From the NCBI RefSeq assembly GCF_001282785.1, contig NZ_CVUA01000001.1, forward strand, positions 2,108,001 to 2,172,000: a stretch of DNA of 64,000 bases, in the 5' to 3' direction. The DNA comes from Halolamina sediminis (GTDB taxonomy: Archaea; Halobacteriota; Halobacteria; Halobacteriales; Haloferacaceae). This document shows positions 17,413 to 25,625 of this stretch, piece by piece. The notes under the pieces are model-generated. The model had not been told where the DNA came from, made no database searches, and saw only the letters and a program-made list of their open reading frames with translations. Made by a program: the position numbers and the translations under genes. Each line of letters opens with the position of its first letter. Positions within the stretch are counted from its first letter, which is position 1.

Positions 17413-18011
17413 GCGTTTTCGTGTTTCTGGGTTGGGTTCGGTAACGCCGGAGCAGTGTACAGCGACAGCAACTCGATCGTTGACCACTTGTGACTGCACC
17501 GCCCCGCACAGCCCTCACTGCTCGCGGGTCGCTCCGCTCGTGGGAACTTCGGCGAGTTTTCCCGCCTCGCTCCCTCCCCGGCCGACTCACTCGCTCACGT
17601 CCGTTCGCTCGTTCGTCCGCCGAGAGAGCGAAGCGCTCTCTCGTCTCCTCGTTCGCTTCGGTCACGAGGACCGCGCGTGCTCGTTCGCACACGGGGCGTC
17701 GTGCGGGCGACCCGCGCATCGCCGGTACTGCCAGCGGGATCCCGGTCCCGCCCTGCTCACGTCGCGCGCCGACCGCCACAGCGGTGCGGTCGCGGTAGAC
17801 ACCGCGGGCCGGCAGTTGTCGCCGTCACCAGAACGCGAAGCGTTCTGGTTGGCTAACGGGAGCCGCAGGCTCTCGTCTGCCAATCAGAAATCTTCGATTT
17901 CTGATGACGGACCCTGTGTCCGGCGCCCTGCGGTCGCAGGCGGTCTAGCATCGAGATGCTGTCACAGTCGCTGTTACCGACAAACGGAGAGAAACCGGTA
18001 AGAGAAACGAA
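17413..18011. other. 599-base gene-free interval between convergent genes
   Basis: Nothing here looks like a gene; frames running through it are shadows of repeat DNA. Almost all of it is repeat element B (17439-17980). It separates the plus-strand 92-residue gene from the convergent flavin oxidoreductase gene. Confidence 0.75.
17439..17980. mobile_element. Non-coding inverted-repeat element, copy B (MITE-like)
   Basis: The left end reads gacagcaactcgatcgttga then ccacttgtgactgc; the right end on the opposite strand reads cggtaacagcgactgtgaca then gcatctcgatgctagacc. Both ends carry cggtaac near the border. The ends match those of copy A, and the central block around 17662-17782, with tcacgaggaccgcgcgtgct and gctcacgtcgcgcgccgacc, matches copy A closely. 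Unlike A it contains a run of three small hairpins at 17831-17902: agaacgc-gaa-gcgttct, gagcc-gca-ggctc and atcagaaatc-ttc-gatttctgat, all with three-base loops. No transposase. Confidence 0.7.
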
Positions 18012-19328
18012 TCAGTCCGCCTTTCGGTCGATCCGCTTTGCACACTCGAAACCGGCGACGATGCCGCCGTCGAGGCTGCGCTCGGGGTACTGGGCCTCGC
18101 TGGCCATCCCGGCGTAGTAGAGCCCGTCGGCCACGTCAGCTTCCAGATCGTACGGCACCACCGTATCCAGATACCCCTGCTCGTAGATCGGCGCGGCCCG
18201 CGGCGCCTTGGCCAGCCGGAACTGTTCGACGTGCTCGCGGCCGAACTCGGGGTACATCCCCCCGATCGCGTCGAGCCACTCCTGCTCGATCTCCTCGTCG
18301 TCGGCCGTCGCGAGCCACTCGTCCTCGCTCTGGACGTAGGAGGCGACGTAGAGGAGGTGTTGGCCGCCGTAGCGCGCCGGCGGCACGAAGTTCGTGTGCT
18401 CGATCAGCGCGCCGAAGGGGGCGTCGTCGGCGATGTTGAGCCAGTACGTGTCGGTCAGCGGGCGATCCATCGTCACGACCGCACACACCGCGCCTTGGAA
18501 GTCGATCTCGCAGGTGTAGCCCGCCAATTCCTCCAGCACGTTCGGCATCGTCGCGACGACGACGCCCTCGGTGTCGTGGGTCGTCGTTTCGCCGCCGGAC
18601 TCGGTCGTCACCGTCTCGACGGTCCCGTCCTCGATCCCGAGGTCCGTGACCCGAGTATCGGTCCGGACGGTATCGCAGCCGACAGCGTCGATCAGTGGGT
18701 CCAGTAGCGCCTCGAACCCGCCCTCGGGGTAGCCGAGGATCTCGCCCCGGAGCAGGTCGCGCTCGCCGCGGAACTTGATGCGGGCGAGCAGCCACGCCGC
18801 GCTCACGTCGCCCTTCCGGTCGCCGAACTTCGCGTCGAGTAGCGGCTCGAAGAACGTCTCGTAGACGTTCTCGGTCGTGTGCTCCTTGGCGAACTCGACG
18901 GCCGACTGGTCCTCGAACGCTTCGAGCCGCTCGTAGGTGTCGAAGGCGGGGATGCCGCCCCGGACGTCGACGTCGAGGGTCAGCATCCCCAGCCGGAACT
19001 TATCGTAGACGCTCCAGTGGGGGAACGCGAGGATCTGCCACGGGGTGTCCATCGGGTAGGTCTCGCCCTCGATGCGGTAGGCATTCTTCCCGACCAGCCA
19101 CTCGATGCGGTCGCCGACGCCAAGCTCGTCGGCGAGCCTGACGATCGTCTCCTCGGACTTCGAGAGGTGATGGTAGAACTTCTCGATCGGGTCGCCCGCA
19201 GTCTCGTAGCTGGCCGCGAGCCCGCCGAGCTCGTCGCTTCCCTCGAAGATCCGGACCTCGTGGCCGCGCTGCTGGAGGCTGTACGCGGCCGCGAGGCCGG
19301 CGATCCCGCCGCCGACGACGTGGTACAT
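18012..19328 (-). CDS. FAD-dependent amine-oxidase/protoporphyrinogen-oxidase-like oxidoreductase
   Basis: 438 residues. The N-terminal dinucleotide fold HVVGGGIAGLAAAYSLQQRG is followed by VRIFEGSDELGGLAASYE, and the C-terminal FAD-binding block reads LYYAGMASEAQYPERSLDGG. Overall pattern fits the NAD(P)-binding Rossmann/UDP-galactopyranose mutase-like group often found near sugar and lipid genes. Substrate is unknown. Start at 19328 (MYHVVGGG) puts the flavin fold at residue 4, as usual. Converges on repeat element B. Confidence 0.85.
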   Translation of the reverse strand: MYHVVGGGIAGLAAAYSLQQRGHEVRIFEGSDELGGLAASYETAGDPIEKFYHHLSKSEETIVRLADELGVGDRIEWLVGKNAYRIEGETYPMDTPWQILAFPHWSVYDKFRLGMLTLDVDVRGGIPAFDTYERLEAFEDQSAVEFAKEHTTENVYETFFEPLLDAKFGDRKGDVSAAWLLARIKFRGERDLLRGEILGYPEGGFEALLDPLIDAVGCDTVRTDTRVTDLGIEDGTVETVTTESGGETTTHDTEGVVVATMPNVLEELAGYTCEIDFQGAVCAVVTMDRPLTDTYWLNIADDAPFGALIEHTNFVPPARYGGQHLLYVASYVQSEDEWLATADDEEIEQEWLDAIGGMYPEFGREHVEQFRLAKAPRAAPIYEQGYLDTVVPYDLEADVADGLYYAGMASEAQYPERSLDGGIVAGFECAKRIDRKAD

Positions 19329-19477
19329 GGGTAGGGGAACGACGGCTGCACAGGAAAACCCTCCCGGTCTGCGGGCGACGGTCGCCGGCGGCGACCGCAG
19401 GGGATACTTTTTGCCGCCAGCGCCGGACAGTCCAGTATGGACTCGTTGCAGACGACCGCCGCTGGCTTGAGGGGGCG

Positions 19478-20827
19478 ATGGTAGACGTCGCCCTCTCGGT
19501 CGGCCGGCTGCTCGTCGCGCTGGTGCTCGTCGCGTTGAACGGCCTGTTCGTCGCCGCGGAGTTCGCGTTCGTACGGGTGCGAGCCACCTCGGTCGAGCAG
19601 TTGGTCGATGAGGGACGCACCGGCGCGGGCGCGCTCCAGGACGTGATGACCGACCTCGACAACTACCTCGCCGTGACGCAGTTGGGGATCACTCTCGCCT
19701 CACTGGGGCTGGGGTGGGCCGGCGAGCCCGCGATCGCGTCGCTGCTGGAGCCCGTGCTGGGATCGGTGCTGCCGCCGACGTTCGTCCACCTCGTCGCGCT
19801 GGCTATCGGCTTCTCGATCATCACGTTCCTCCACGTCGTGTTCGGCGAGCTCGCACCCAAGACGTTCGCGATCGCCCGGACCGAGCGGATCTCGCTGCTG
19901 CTCGCGCCGCCGATGAAACTGTTCTACCTACTGTTCTACCCGGGGATCGTCGTGTTCAACGGCGCCGCCAACGCGTTCACGGGGCTGCTCGGCGTCGCGC
20001 CGGCGTCGGAGTCCGACGAGACGCTGGGCGAACGGGAGATCCGACGCGTGCTCGCACGCTCCGGGGAGGAGGGCGACGTCGACGTGGCCGAGGTCGCGAT
20101 GATCGAGCGCGTGTTCGAACTCGACGACACCACGGTCCGGGAAGTGATGGTACCGCTGCCGGACGTGGTGAGCGTGCCGGCCGACGCGTCGCTCGACGAC
20201 CTCCGGGAGGCCGTCGCGGCGTCGGGCCACACGCGCTACCCGGTCGTGGAGACCGACGAGCCGACACAGGTGGTCGGCTTCGTCGACGTGAAGGACGTGC
20301 TGAGTGCAGTCGGCGACGGCGAGTCGGCGGTCACAGCCGGCGATCTCGCCCACGAGGTCATCGTCGTGCCGGAGACCACGTCGATCGACGACCTGCTCGT
20401 GCAGTTCCGAGACGACAGCCAGCAGATGGCCGCGGTGATCGACGAGTGGGGCTCGTTCGAGGGGATCGCTACGGTCGAGGACATCGTGGAGGCCGTCGTC
20501 GGCGACCTCACGGACACGTTCGACGAGGCCGAACCGGCGATCCACCGGCGGAGCGACGGTGGGATCGACGTAGACGGCGGCGTCGCGATCGGCGCGGTGA
20601 ACGACGTGCTCGGGACCGAGTTCGGCCACGAGGGCGTCGAGACGGTCGGTGGACTCGTGCTCAGCCGATTGGACCGCGCGCCCGAACACGGCGACAGCGT
20701 CGAGATCGACGGGCACGTCGCCGAAGTGACCGGCGTCGACGGGACGCGGATCGCGACGCTACGGGTCCGTGAGCGTGAGGATTCGGACGAGACTCCGGAG
20801 TCGGAGGAGCCCTCGGAGTCCGAGTAG
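19478..20827 (+). CDS. CNNM/CorC-type transporter: DUF21 plus CBS pair plus CorC_HlyC domain
   Basis: 449 residues. Four-helix DUF21 domain at about 1-190 (LVALVLVALNGLFVAAEFAF, VTQLGITLASLGLGWAGEP, FGELAPKTFAIART), then two CBS domains (REVMVPLPDVVSVPADA and VQFRDDSQQMAAVIDEWG) and a C-terminal CorC_HlyC domain (IDGHVAEVTGVDGTRIATLR). Such proteins are linked to magnesium or divalent-cation efflux. The tail is acidic low complexity. No partner gene is evident. Confidence 0.9.
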   Translation: MVDVALSVGRLLVALVLVALNGLFVAAEFAFVRVRATSVEQLVDEGRTGAGALQDVMTDLDNYLAVTQLGITLASLGLGWAGEPAIASLLEPVLGSVLPPTFVHLVALAIGFSIITFLHVVFGELAPKTFAIARTERISLLLAPPMKLFYLLFYPGIVVFNGAANAFTGLLGVAPASESDETLGEREIRRVLARSGEEGDVDVAEVAMIERVFELDDTTVREVMVPLPDVVSVPADASLDDLREAVAASGHTRYPVVETDEPTQVVGFVDVKDVLSAVGDGESAVTAGDLAHEVIVVPETTSIDDLLVQFRDDSQQMAAVIDEWGSFEGIATVEDIVEAVVGDLTDTFDEAEPAIHRRSDGGIDVDGGVAIGAVNDVLGTEFGHEGVETVGGLVLSRLDRAPEHGDSVEIDGHVAEVTGVDGTRIATLRVREREDSDETPESEEPSESE

Positions 20828-20883
20828 TCACGCGACGACCCCTGCGAGACTGTTTTCAGAATTTCGCGACAGAAAACCGATCT

Positions 20884-21645
20884 TCAGGCTCGAGCGACCA
20901 ACAGCGTCGTCCCCGAGCCGTCGACGAGGCGGACGTCCTGCAGTCCGGCGCCTTCCGCCGCCGCTCGGAGCGACTCGGCGTCGTGGACCGGGACCGCGAT
21001 CGTCTCGCTGGTCGTCGCGGTGTCGCCGCTGTCCTCGTCGGTCGCACGGTAGCCCATCCGGAGGTCGATTCCGCCGCTGCTCGGGAGATCGGTCACCGAG
21101 CGCTCCATCCGGTAGCCGCTGCCGGTCAGCACGCCCAGCGACTCGACAGCATCGCGGACAGCGTCGGCGTCGGTGACCGCCCGCAGGAGGAGCGTTCCCT
21201 CGGGCGCGAGTCGGTCGGCCGCGGCCTCGATCAGGTCGGCGGGGTCGTCGACCGCCGGCGGCGCCGCGGGGCCGGCCATCGCGACCACGAGATCGAACGT
21301 CGCGTCCGTCGGCGGGTCGAGGGGGTTGCCGACGGCCACATCCGTGTCTGGGGCGCGGTGAGCCGTGAAGCGGAGCAGGTCGTGGTGGGCGTCGACGCCG
21401 AATGTGCGGTCGAAGCGGTCGTTCAGGTGGGCGAGCAGCGCGCCGACGCCACAGCCGAGTTCGAGGGCGTCGCCGGACTCGGGCGCGAACGCTCGGACCG
21501 CCTCGAAGTCGCCGGCGACGCGTTCCGCGTCGGTCAGGCGGTCGAAGACGGGCGCAAGCGTGGTGTGCAGCGAGTGCTCGCCGTCGGGGTCGCGGAGTAG
21601 GCGCTCGCAAGCGTCCGGGAACGTCGGTGCCGCGGGCCGGGGCAT
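20884..21645 (-). CDS. Class I SAM-dependent methyltransferase
   Basis: 253 residues. SAM motif I ALELGCGVGALLAHLNDRFD near residue 58, motif II acid GVDAHHDLLRF, and FDLVVAMAGPAAPPAVDDP as the post-motif region. Substrate not deducible. Its ATG directly abuts the stop codon of hisD (21646), so it is the distal gene of a hisD transcription unit. The region between motifs is typical of small-molecule methyltransferases. Confidence 0.82.
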   Translation of the reverse strand: MPRPAAPTFPDACERLLRDPDGEHSLHTTLAPVFDRLTDAERVAGDFEAVRAFAPESGDALELGCGVGALLAHLNDRFDRTFGVDAHHDLLRFTAHRAPDTDVAVGNPLDPPTDATFDLVVAMAGPAAPPAVDDPADLIEAAADRLAPEGTLLLRAVTDADAVRDAVESLGVLTGSGYRMERSVTDLPSSGGIDLRMGYRATDEDSGDTATTSETIAVPVHDAESLRAAAEGAGLQDVRLVDGSGTTLLVARA

Positions 21646-23196
21646 CTATGCGTCGTCCCCGGCGCGGCCGGCATCGTCGGTGTTGTCGCCGGACGCGTCC
21701 CCGGCGCGGCCGGCATCGTCGGTGTTGTCGCCGGACGCGTCCCCGGCGCGGCCGGCATCGTCGGTGTTGTCGCCGGACGCGTCCCCGGCGCGGCCGGCAT
21801 CGTCGGTGTTGTCGCCGGACGCGTCCCCGGCGCGGCCGGCATCGTCGGTGTTGTCGCCGGACGCGTCCCCGGCGCGGCCGGCATCGTCGGTGTTGTCGCC
21901 GGACGCGTCCCCGTCGCCGGTCGTGCCGTCCCGTAGCCGAACGCGGACGCTCTCGGCGTGGGCTTCCAGCCCCTCCGCCTCGGCCAGCGTGGTGATGGTG
22001 TCCGAGAGGTCGGCCAACGCGTCACGGTCGAGGCGCTGGACCGTCGACGAACGCAGGAACTCGTCGACGGAGAGGCCGCCGTGGACCTTCGCGCCGCCGC
22101 CGGTCGGGAGCACGTGGTTCGTGCCGGTAGCGTAGTCGCCGGCCGCGACGGGCGCGTACGGACCGAGGAACACGCTGCCCGCGTTGTCGATGCGGTCGAG
22201 CAGCGCCTCGTCGTTCTCGGCCTGGATCGAGAGGTGTTCGGCGGCGTACTCCTCGGCGAACAGCACCGCCTCGGGCATCGAACGCGCGGCGAGCACGCCC
22301 GAAGCGTCGGAATCGAGCACCTCGCGGATCGTCTCCGCACGTTCGCGGTCGGCGAGCTGTCGCTCGGTCTCCTCCACAATCTCCTCGGCGAACGCGGCGT
22401 CGTCGGTGACGGCGACGACGCTGGCCTCCGGATCGTGTTCGGCCTGTGCGAGCAGATCGGCGGCGACGAACTCCGGGTCGGCAGTGTCGTCAGCCAGCAC
22501 GAGGATCTCGCTCGGGCCCGCGAGGAAGTCGATCTCGACCTCGCCGCGGACCTCAGCCTTCGCGGCGGTGACCCAAGGGTTGCCCGGGCCGACGATCTTC
22601 TGGACCGCGTCGACGGTCTCGGTGCCGTAGGCCAGCGCGCCGATCGCCTGTGCGCCGCCCACCGAGTACACCGCGTCAGCGCCGGCCTCGTGGATCGCGG
22701 CCAGCGTGACGGGGTTGATCTCCTCCGCGGGCGGCGTCGCGACGGCGACGTGCTCGACGCCCGCGACTTTCGCTGGCACGACGCCCATGATCGCGCTGGA
22801 GGGGTAGGCGGCGGTGCCGCCGGGGACGTAGACGCCGACGCGCTCGATCGGTCGGAAACGCCGGCCGAGCTCGCGGTCCTCGAACTGTTCGCGCCAGCCG
22901 TCGGGGCGCTGGCGCTCGTGGAACGCCCGGACGTTCGCGACGGCGTCGCGGATCGCCGCCAGCGTGTCGTCGTCGACGTCCTCGGCCGCGCGCTCGGCCT
23001 CGGCGGTCACGTCGATGTTCGCGACGTCGACGCCGTCGAACTCCTTTGAGAGCTCCCGGACCGCCACGTCACCCTCCTCGCGTACCCGCGGGAGAATCTC
23101 CCGGACGTCTTCGCGGGCGCTCTCGACCCCCGAGTCCCGGTCGAAGAAGGCCCGGCGCTCGGCGGTCGAGAGCTCCGCGATCGCTCGTGGTTGCAT
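21646..23196 (-). CDS. hisD: Histidinol dehydrogenase with a C-terminal repeat tail
   Basis: Oxidises L-histidinol to histidine in two NAD-dependent steps, last enzyme of histidine synthesis. The body (about 420 residues) shows RVGVYVPGGTAAYPSSAIMG, KIVGPGNPWVTAAKAEVRG, FLAGPSEILVLADD, and the catalytic region TNHVLPTGGGAKVHGGLSVD. After the normal C-terminus the frame continues for roughly 90 residues made of six copies of a 14-residue acidic unit (GDASGDNTDDAGRA). HisD proteins are normally 420-440 residues, so the 516-residue length is due to this tail. Confidence 0.95.
   Translation of the reverse strand: MQPRAIAELSTAERRAFFDRDSGVESAREDVREILPRVREEGDVAVRELSKEFDGVDVANIDVTAEAERAAEDVDDDTLAAIRDAVANVRAFHERQRPDGWREQFEDRELGRRFRPIERVGVYVPGGTAAYPSSAIMGVVPAKVAGVEHVAVATPPAEEINPVTLAAIHEAGADAVYSVGGAQAIGALAYGTETVDAVQKIVGPGNPWVTAAKAEVRGEVEIDFLAGPSEILVLADDTADPEFVAADLLAQAEHDPEASVVAVTDDAAFAEEIVEETERQLADRERAETIREVLDSDASGVLAARSMPEAVLFAEEYAAEHLSIQAENDEALLDRIDNAGSVFLGPYAPVAAGDYATGTNHVLPTGGGAKVHGGLSVDEFLRSSTVQRLDRDALADLSDTITTLAEAEGLEAHAESVRVRLRDGTTGDGDASGDNTDDAGRAGDASGDNTDDAGRAGDASGDNTDDAGRAGDASGDNTDDAGRAGDASGDNTDDAGRAGDASGDNTDDAGRAGDDA
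21656..21911. repeat. 42-bp tandem repeat (six copies) at the 3' end of hisD
   Basis: A 42-base unit is repeated without spacers, six near-perfect times, in frame with hisD. A representative internal part is gcggccggcatcgtcggtgt. Each unit encodes GDASGDNTDDAGRA. The near identity of the copies implies recent expansion by slippage or unequal exchange and predicts copy-number polymorphism between strains. Confidence 0.95.
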
Positions 23197-23358
23197 AGTT
23201 CGCGTTCCACGCCGACGGCCTAAGGCGGTTGCGGATAGCCGTCGCTCGGTGGTGTGAACACACTGGGCGGCGAGTAGCCGCCGCTGGAACGTGTGAGTTC
23301 AGGGGTCCGCAACGCGGACGCCCGAATAGTTACTGCGTCGCGAAAACGCTGAGCCGAG

Positions 23359-23553
23359 TTACAGGCGGGTCAGGTTCGTCGCGCGCGGGCCCTTGTCGGC
23401 CTGTTCGATGTCGAACTCGACCTCCTGGCCCTCTTCGAGGTCGGGACCGCCGACGTCTTCCATGTGGAAGAACACGTCGTCGTCCGCGTCCTCAGTCTCG
23501 ATGAAACCGTAACCGCCCGTGTCGTTGAAGAAATCAACCGTACCAGTCGCCAT
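23359..23553 (-). CDS. cspA: Cold-shock domain protein
   Basis: 64 residues, a single cold-shock domain: TGTVDFFNDTGGYGFIET with the RNP1-like GGYGFI, DVFFHMEDVGG with RNP2-like VFFH, and EVEFDIEQADKGPRATNL. Binds single-stranded RNA/DNA. The ATG at 23553 gives the standard length; the longer in-frame reading upstream overlaps the divergent methyltransferase. A ggttaac sequence about 30 bases upstream is a plausible TATA element. Confidence 0.95.
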   Translation of the reverse strand: MATGTVDFFNDTGGYGFIETEDADDDVFFHMEDVGGPDLEEGQEVEFDIEQADKGPRATNLTRL

Positions 23554-23679
23554 TACGTACCGACAAACTCGCGGCTGACTGTTAACCCCTTCGGTCCGGC
23601 CGGGACAGTGTCGAACCGCCGGCAGCCGCCCGTCCACAGGCCGACGGGCCTTTACTCGCCGGCGCCCCAACCCCACACA

Positions 23680-24303
23680 GTGAATCCAGAGGACGTGCGC
23701 GAGGAGTGGGCCGAGCGGACCGGCGAGTTCTCGCCGACGTACTACGCCCACAAGGGGCCGAACGAGGCCAGCGAGCAGGTGCGCGATCTCGTCTCGCACT
23801 TCCTCGACCGCGAGGCGCGCGTGCTGGAGATCGGCTGTAGCTCCGGCCGCCACCTCGCCCACCTCCACGACGGCGGCTTCGAGAACCTCCACGGGATCGA
23901 GATCAACGCGGACGCCATCAGCGTGCTCCGCGAGGAGTACCCCGACCTCGCGGCCGACGCGACGTTCCACGTCGGCGACGCCGGCGAGATCCTGCCTGAG
24001 TTCGACGACGGCGCGTTCGACGCCGTCTACTCCGTCGAGACGCTCCAGCACATCCACCCCGACGAGGCCGAGACGGTGTTCGACGAGGTCGGCCGGGTGA
24101 CCGGGGACCTACTGCTGACCGTCGAGAACGAGTCCGCCCGCGGCGCGGGCGCCCGCGGGGAGACAGACGTCTCCTACGTCAACGACGAGTTCCCGCTGTA
24201 CCACCGCGACTGGAAGGCGATCTTCGAAAAGCGGGGGTTCGCACAGCTGCTCTCGGAGTCGAGCAAGCGCCGGGACACGCTGCGAGCGTTCCGTCGGCCC
24301 TGA
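23680..24303 (+). CDS. Class I SAM-dependent methyltransferase
   Basis: 207 residues. Motif I is VLEIGCSSGRHLAHL, motif II GIEINADAISVLREE, motif III DAVYSVETLQHIHPDE. The GTG at 23680 begins MNPEDVREEWAERTGEFSP and keeps the usual short N-terminus before motif I; earlier in-frame starts run into the cspA promoter. Substrate not determinable. Unrelated in sequence to the methyltransferase next to hisD. Confidence 0.85.
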   Translation: MNPEDVREEWAERTGEFSPTYYAHKGPNEASEQVRDLVSHFLDREARVLEIGCSSGRHLAHLHDGGFENLHGIEINADAISVLREEYPDLAADATFHVGDAGEILPEFDDGAFDAVYSVETLQHIHPDEAETVFDEVGRVTGDLLLTVENESARGAGARGETDVSYVNDEFPLYHRDWKAIFEKRGFAQLLSESSKRRDTLRAFRRP

Positions 24304-24316
24304 AGCGTCGGGGTGA

Positions 24317-24727
24317 CTACTCCTCGTGCGGCACCGAGAGCACGACCGCCTCGCCGTCGATCACCGTCGTCGGCTCGTCGCCGTCGACGACTTCGGCGAC
24401 AGTCTCGACGCGCACGCGGTCGTCGCCCAGCTCCGCGACGACCTCGACGCTCGCCCGAACCGTGTCGCCGGGACGAACCGGCGCCTCGAAATCGAGGTCC
24501 TGCGAGAGGTAGACAATATCCCCCGGGAGCGCGGCCAGCGCGGCGCTGATCAGTCCCGCACCGAGCATCCCGTGGGCGACGACGCCGCCGAAGAACCCCT
24601 CGGCGGCGTAGTCGGGGTCGGTGTGGAGGCGGTTCTCGTCGCCGGTGAGCTCGGAGTACGCCTCGATGGTCTCCTCGGTCACCTCGCGCTGTACTTCGGC
24701 GTCGTCGCCGACGGTCGCGACAGGCAT
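24317..24727 (-). CDS. MaoC-like hydratase
   Basis: 136 residues forming a hot-dog fold. The hydratase motif is visible as ENRLHTDPDYAAEGFFGGVV followed by AHGML, with the conserved Asp/His pair, so activity as an enoyl-CoA hydratase is plausible. Start at 24727 (MPVATVGDD) is preferred to the longer MPPGLDWG reading. Divergent from the alpha/beta hydrolase and acyl-CoA synthetase genes, which together suggest acyl-CoA metabolism. Confidence 0.88.
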   Translation of the reverse strand: MPVATVGDDAEVQREVTEETIEAYSELTGDENRLHTDPDYAAEGFFGGVVAHGMLGAGLISAALAALPGDIVYLSQDLDFEAPVRPGDTVRASVEVVAELGDDRVRVETVAEVVDGDEPTTVIDGEAVVLSVPHEE

Positions 24728-24815
24728 ACCCCAATCGAGTCCCGGCGGCACCGTAGCTACCCCGGTTCACATGTGAATACGGACCTTGATAGCCCGCGGG
24801 CGACAGTTCGAGGGT

Positions 24816-25625
24816 ATGCCGACCGCACACAACGGCGACGTGGCCCTCTCCTACGATCGAGAGGGGCCGAGCGACGCGCCGACGGTAATCTTCGTCGAGG
24901 GCCTTGGCTACGGGAAGTGGATGTGGCAGTTCCAGCGCGACCCCCTCGCCGACTCCTACGACACGATCGTGTTCGACAACCGCGGGACGGGAGCCTCGGA
25001 CTGCCCGGAAGGCCCCTACACGATCGACGAGATGGCCGAGGATCTGGGGGCGGTGCTCGACGACGCCGGCGTCGAGTCGGCCCACGTCGTCGGCGCGAGT
25101 ATGGGGGGAATGATCGCCCAGCGCTTCGCGCTCGAGGACGACCGCGCCGCGTCGCTCGCGCTGCTCTGTACCTCCCACGGCGGCGAGGACGCCGTGCCGG
25201 TCCCGCCGGAGACACAGGCGTTCATGTTCGACGTGCCCGAGGACGCCGACGAGCGCGAAGCGATCCGGTACAAGATGACGCCCGCGATCTCCGACGGCTT
25301 CGCCGGATCGCACCCCGACCTGATCGAAGATATCGTCGACTGGCGGCTCGACTCCGACGCCAGCGAGGCCGGACGGAACGCACAGGCCGCTGCCGTACAG
25401 GCGTTCGACGCCGCCGACGAACTCGGCGGACTCTCGCTGCCGACGCTGCTCATGCACGGCACCGACGACGAGGTGCTGCCAGTCGAGAACGCCCACGCGC
25501 TGGCCGAGCGGCTCCCCCACGCGGAACTCGAACTGTTCGAGGGTGGCCCGCACCTCTTCTTCGTCGAGCAGGCCGAGAGCGTGACCGACCGACTTCGCGA
25601 GTTCCTCGACGACCATGCCCGGTAA
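24816..25625 (+). CDS. Alpha/beta hydrolase
   Basis: 269 residues. Oxyanion-hole region IFVEGLGYGKWMWQFQ, nucleophile elbow VGASMGGMIAQRF with Ser near residue 97, catalytic acid MHGTDDEVLP and catalytic His in GPHLFFVEQ. Substrate unknown. Its 3' end overlaps the next gene by 11 bases, so hydrolase and acyl-CoA synthetase are coupled. Confidence 0.9.
   Translation: MPTAHNGDVALSYDREGPSDAPTVIFVEGLGYGKWMWQFQRDPLADSYDTIVFDNRGTGASDCPEGPYTIDEMAEDLGAVLDDAGVESAHVVGASMGGMIAQRFALEDDRAASLALLCTSHGGEDAVPVPPETQAFMFDVPEDADEREAIRYKMTPAISDGFAGSHPDLIEDIVDWRLDSDASEAGRNAQAAAVQAFDAADELGGLSLPTLLMHGTDDEVLPVENAHALAERLPHAELELFEGGPHLFFVEQAESVTDRLREFLDDHAR

Noticed and set aside
21656-21911. Possible CRISPR array
   Set aside because: The units are directly tandem without spacers, keep the hisD frame and encode a clean peptide repeat; a minisatellite explains it fully.
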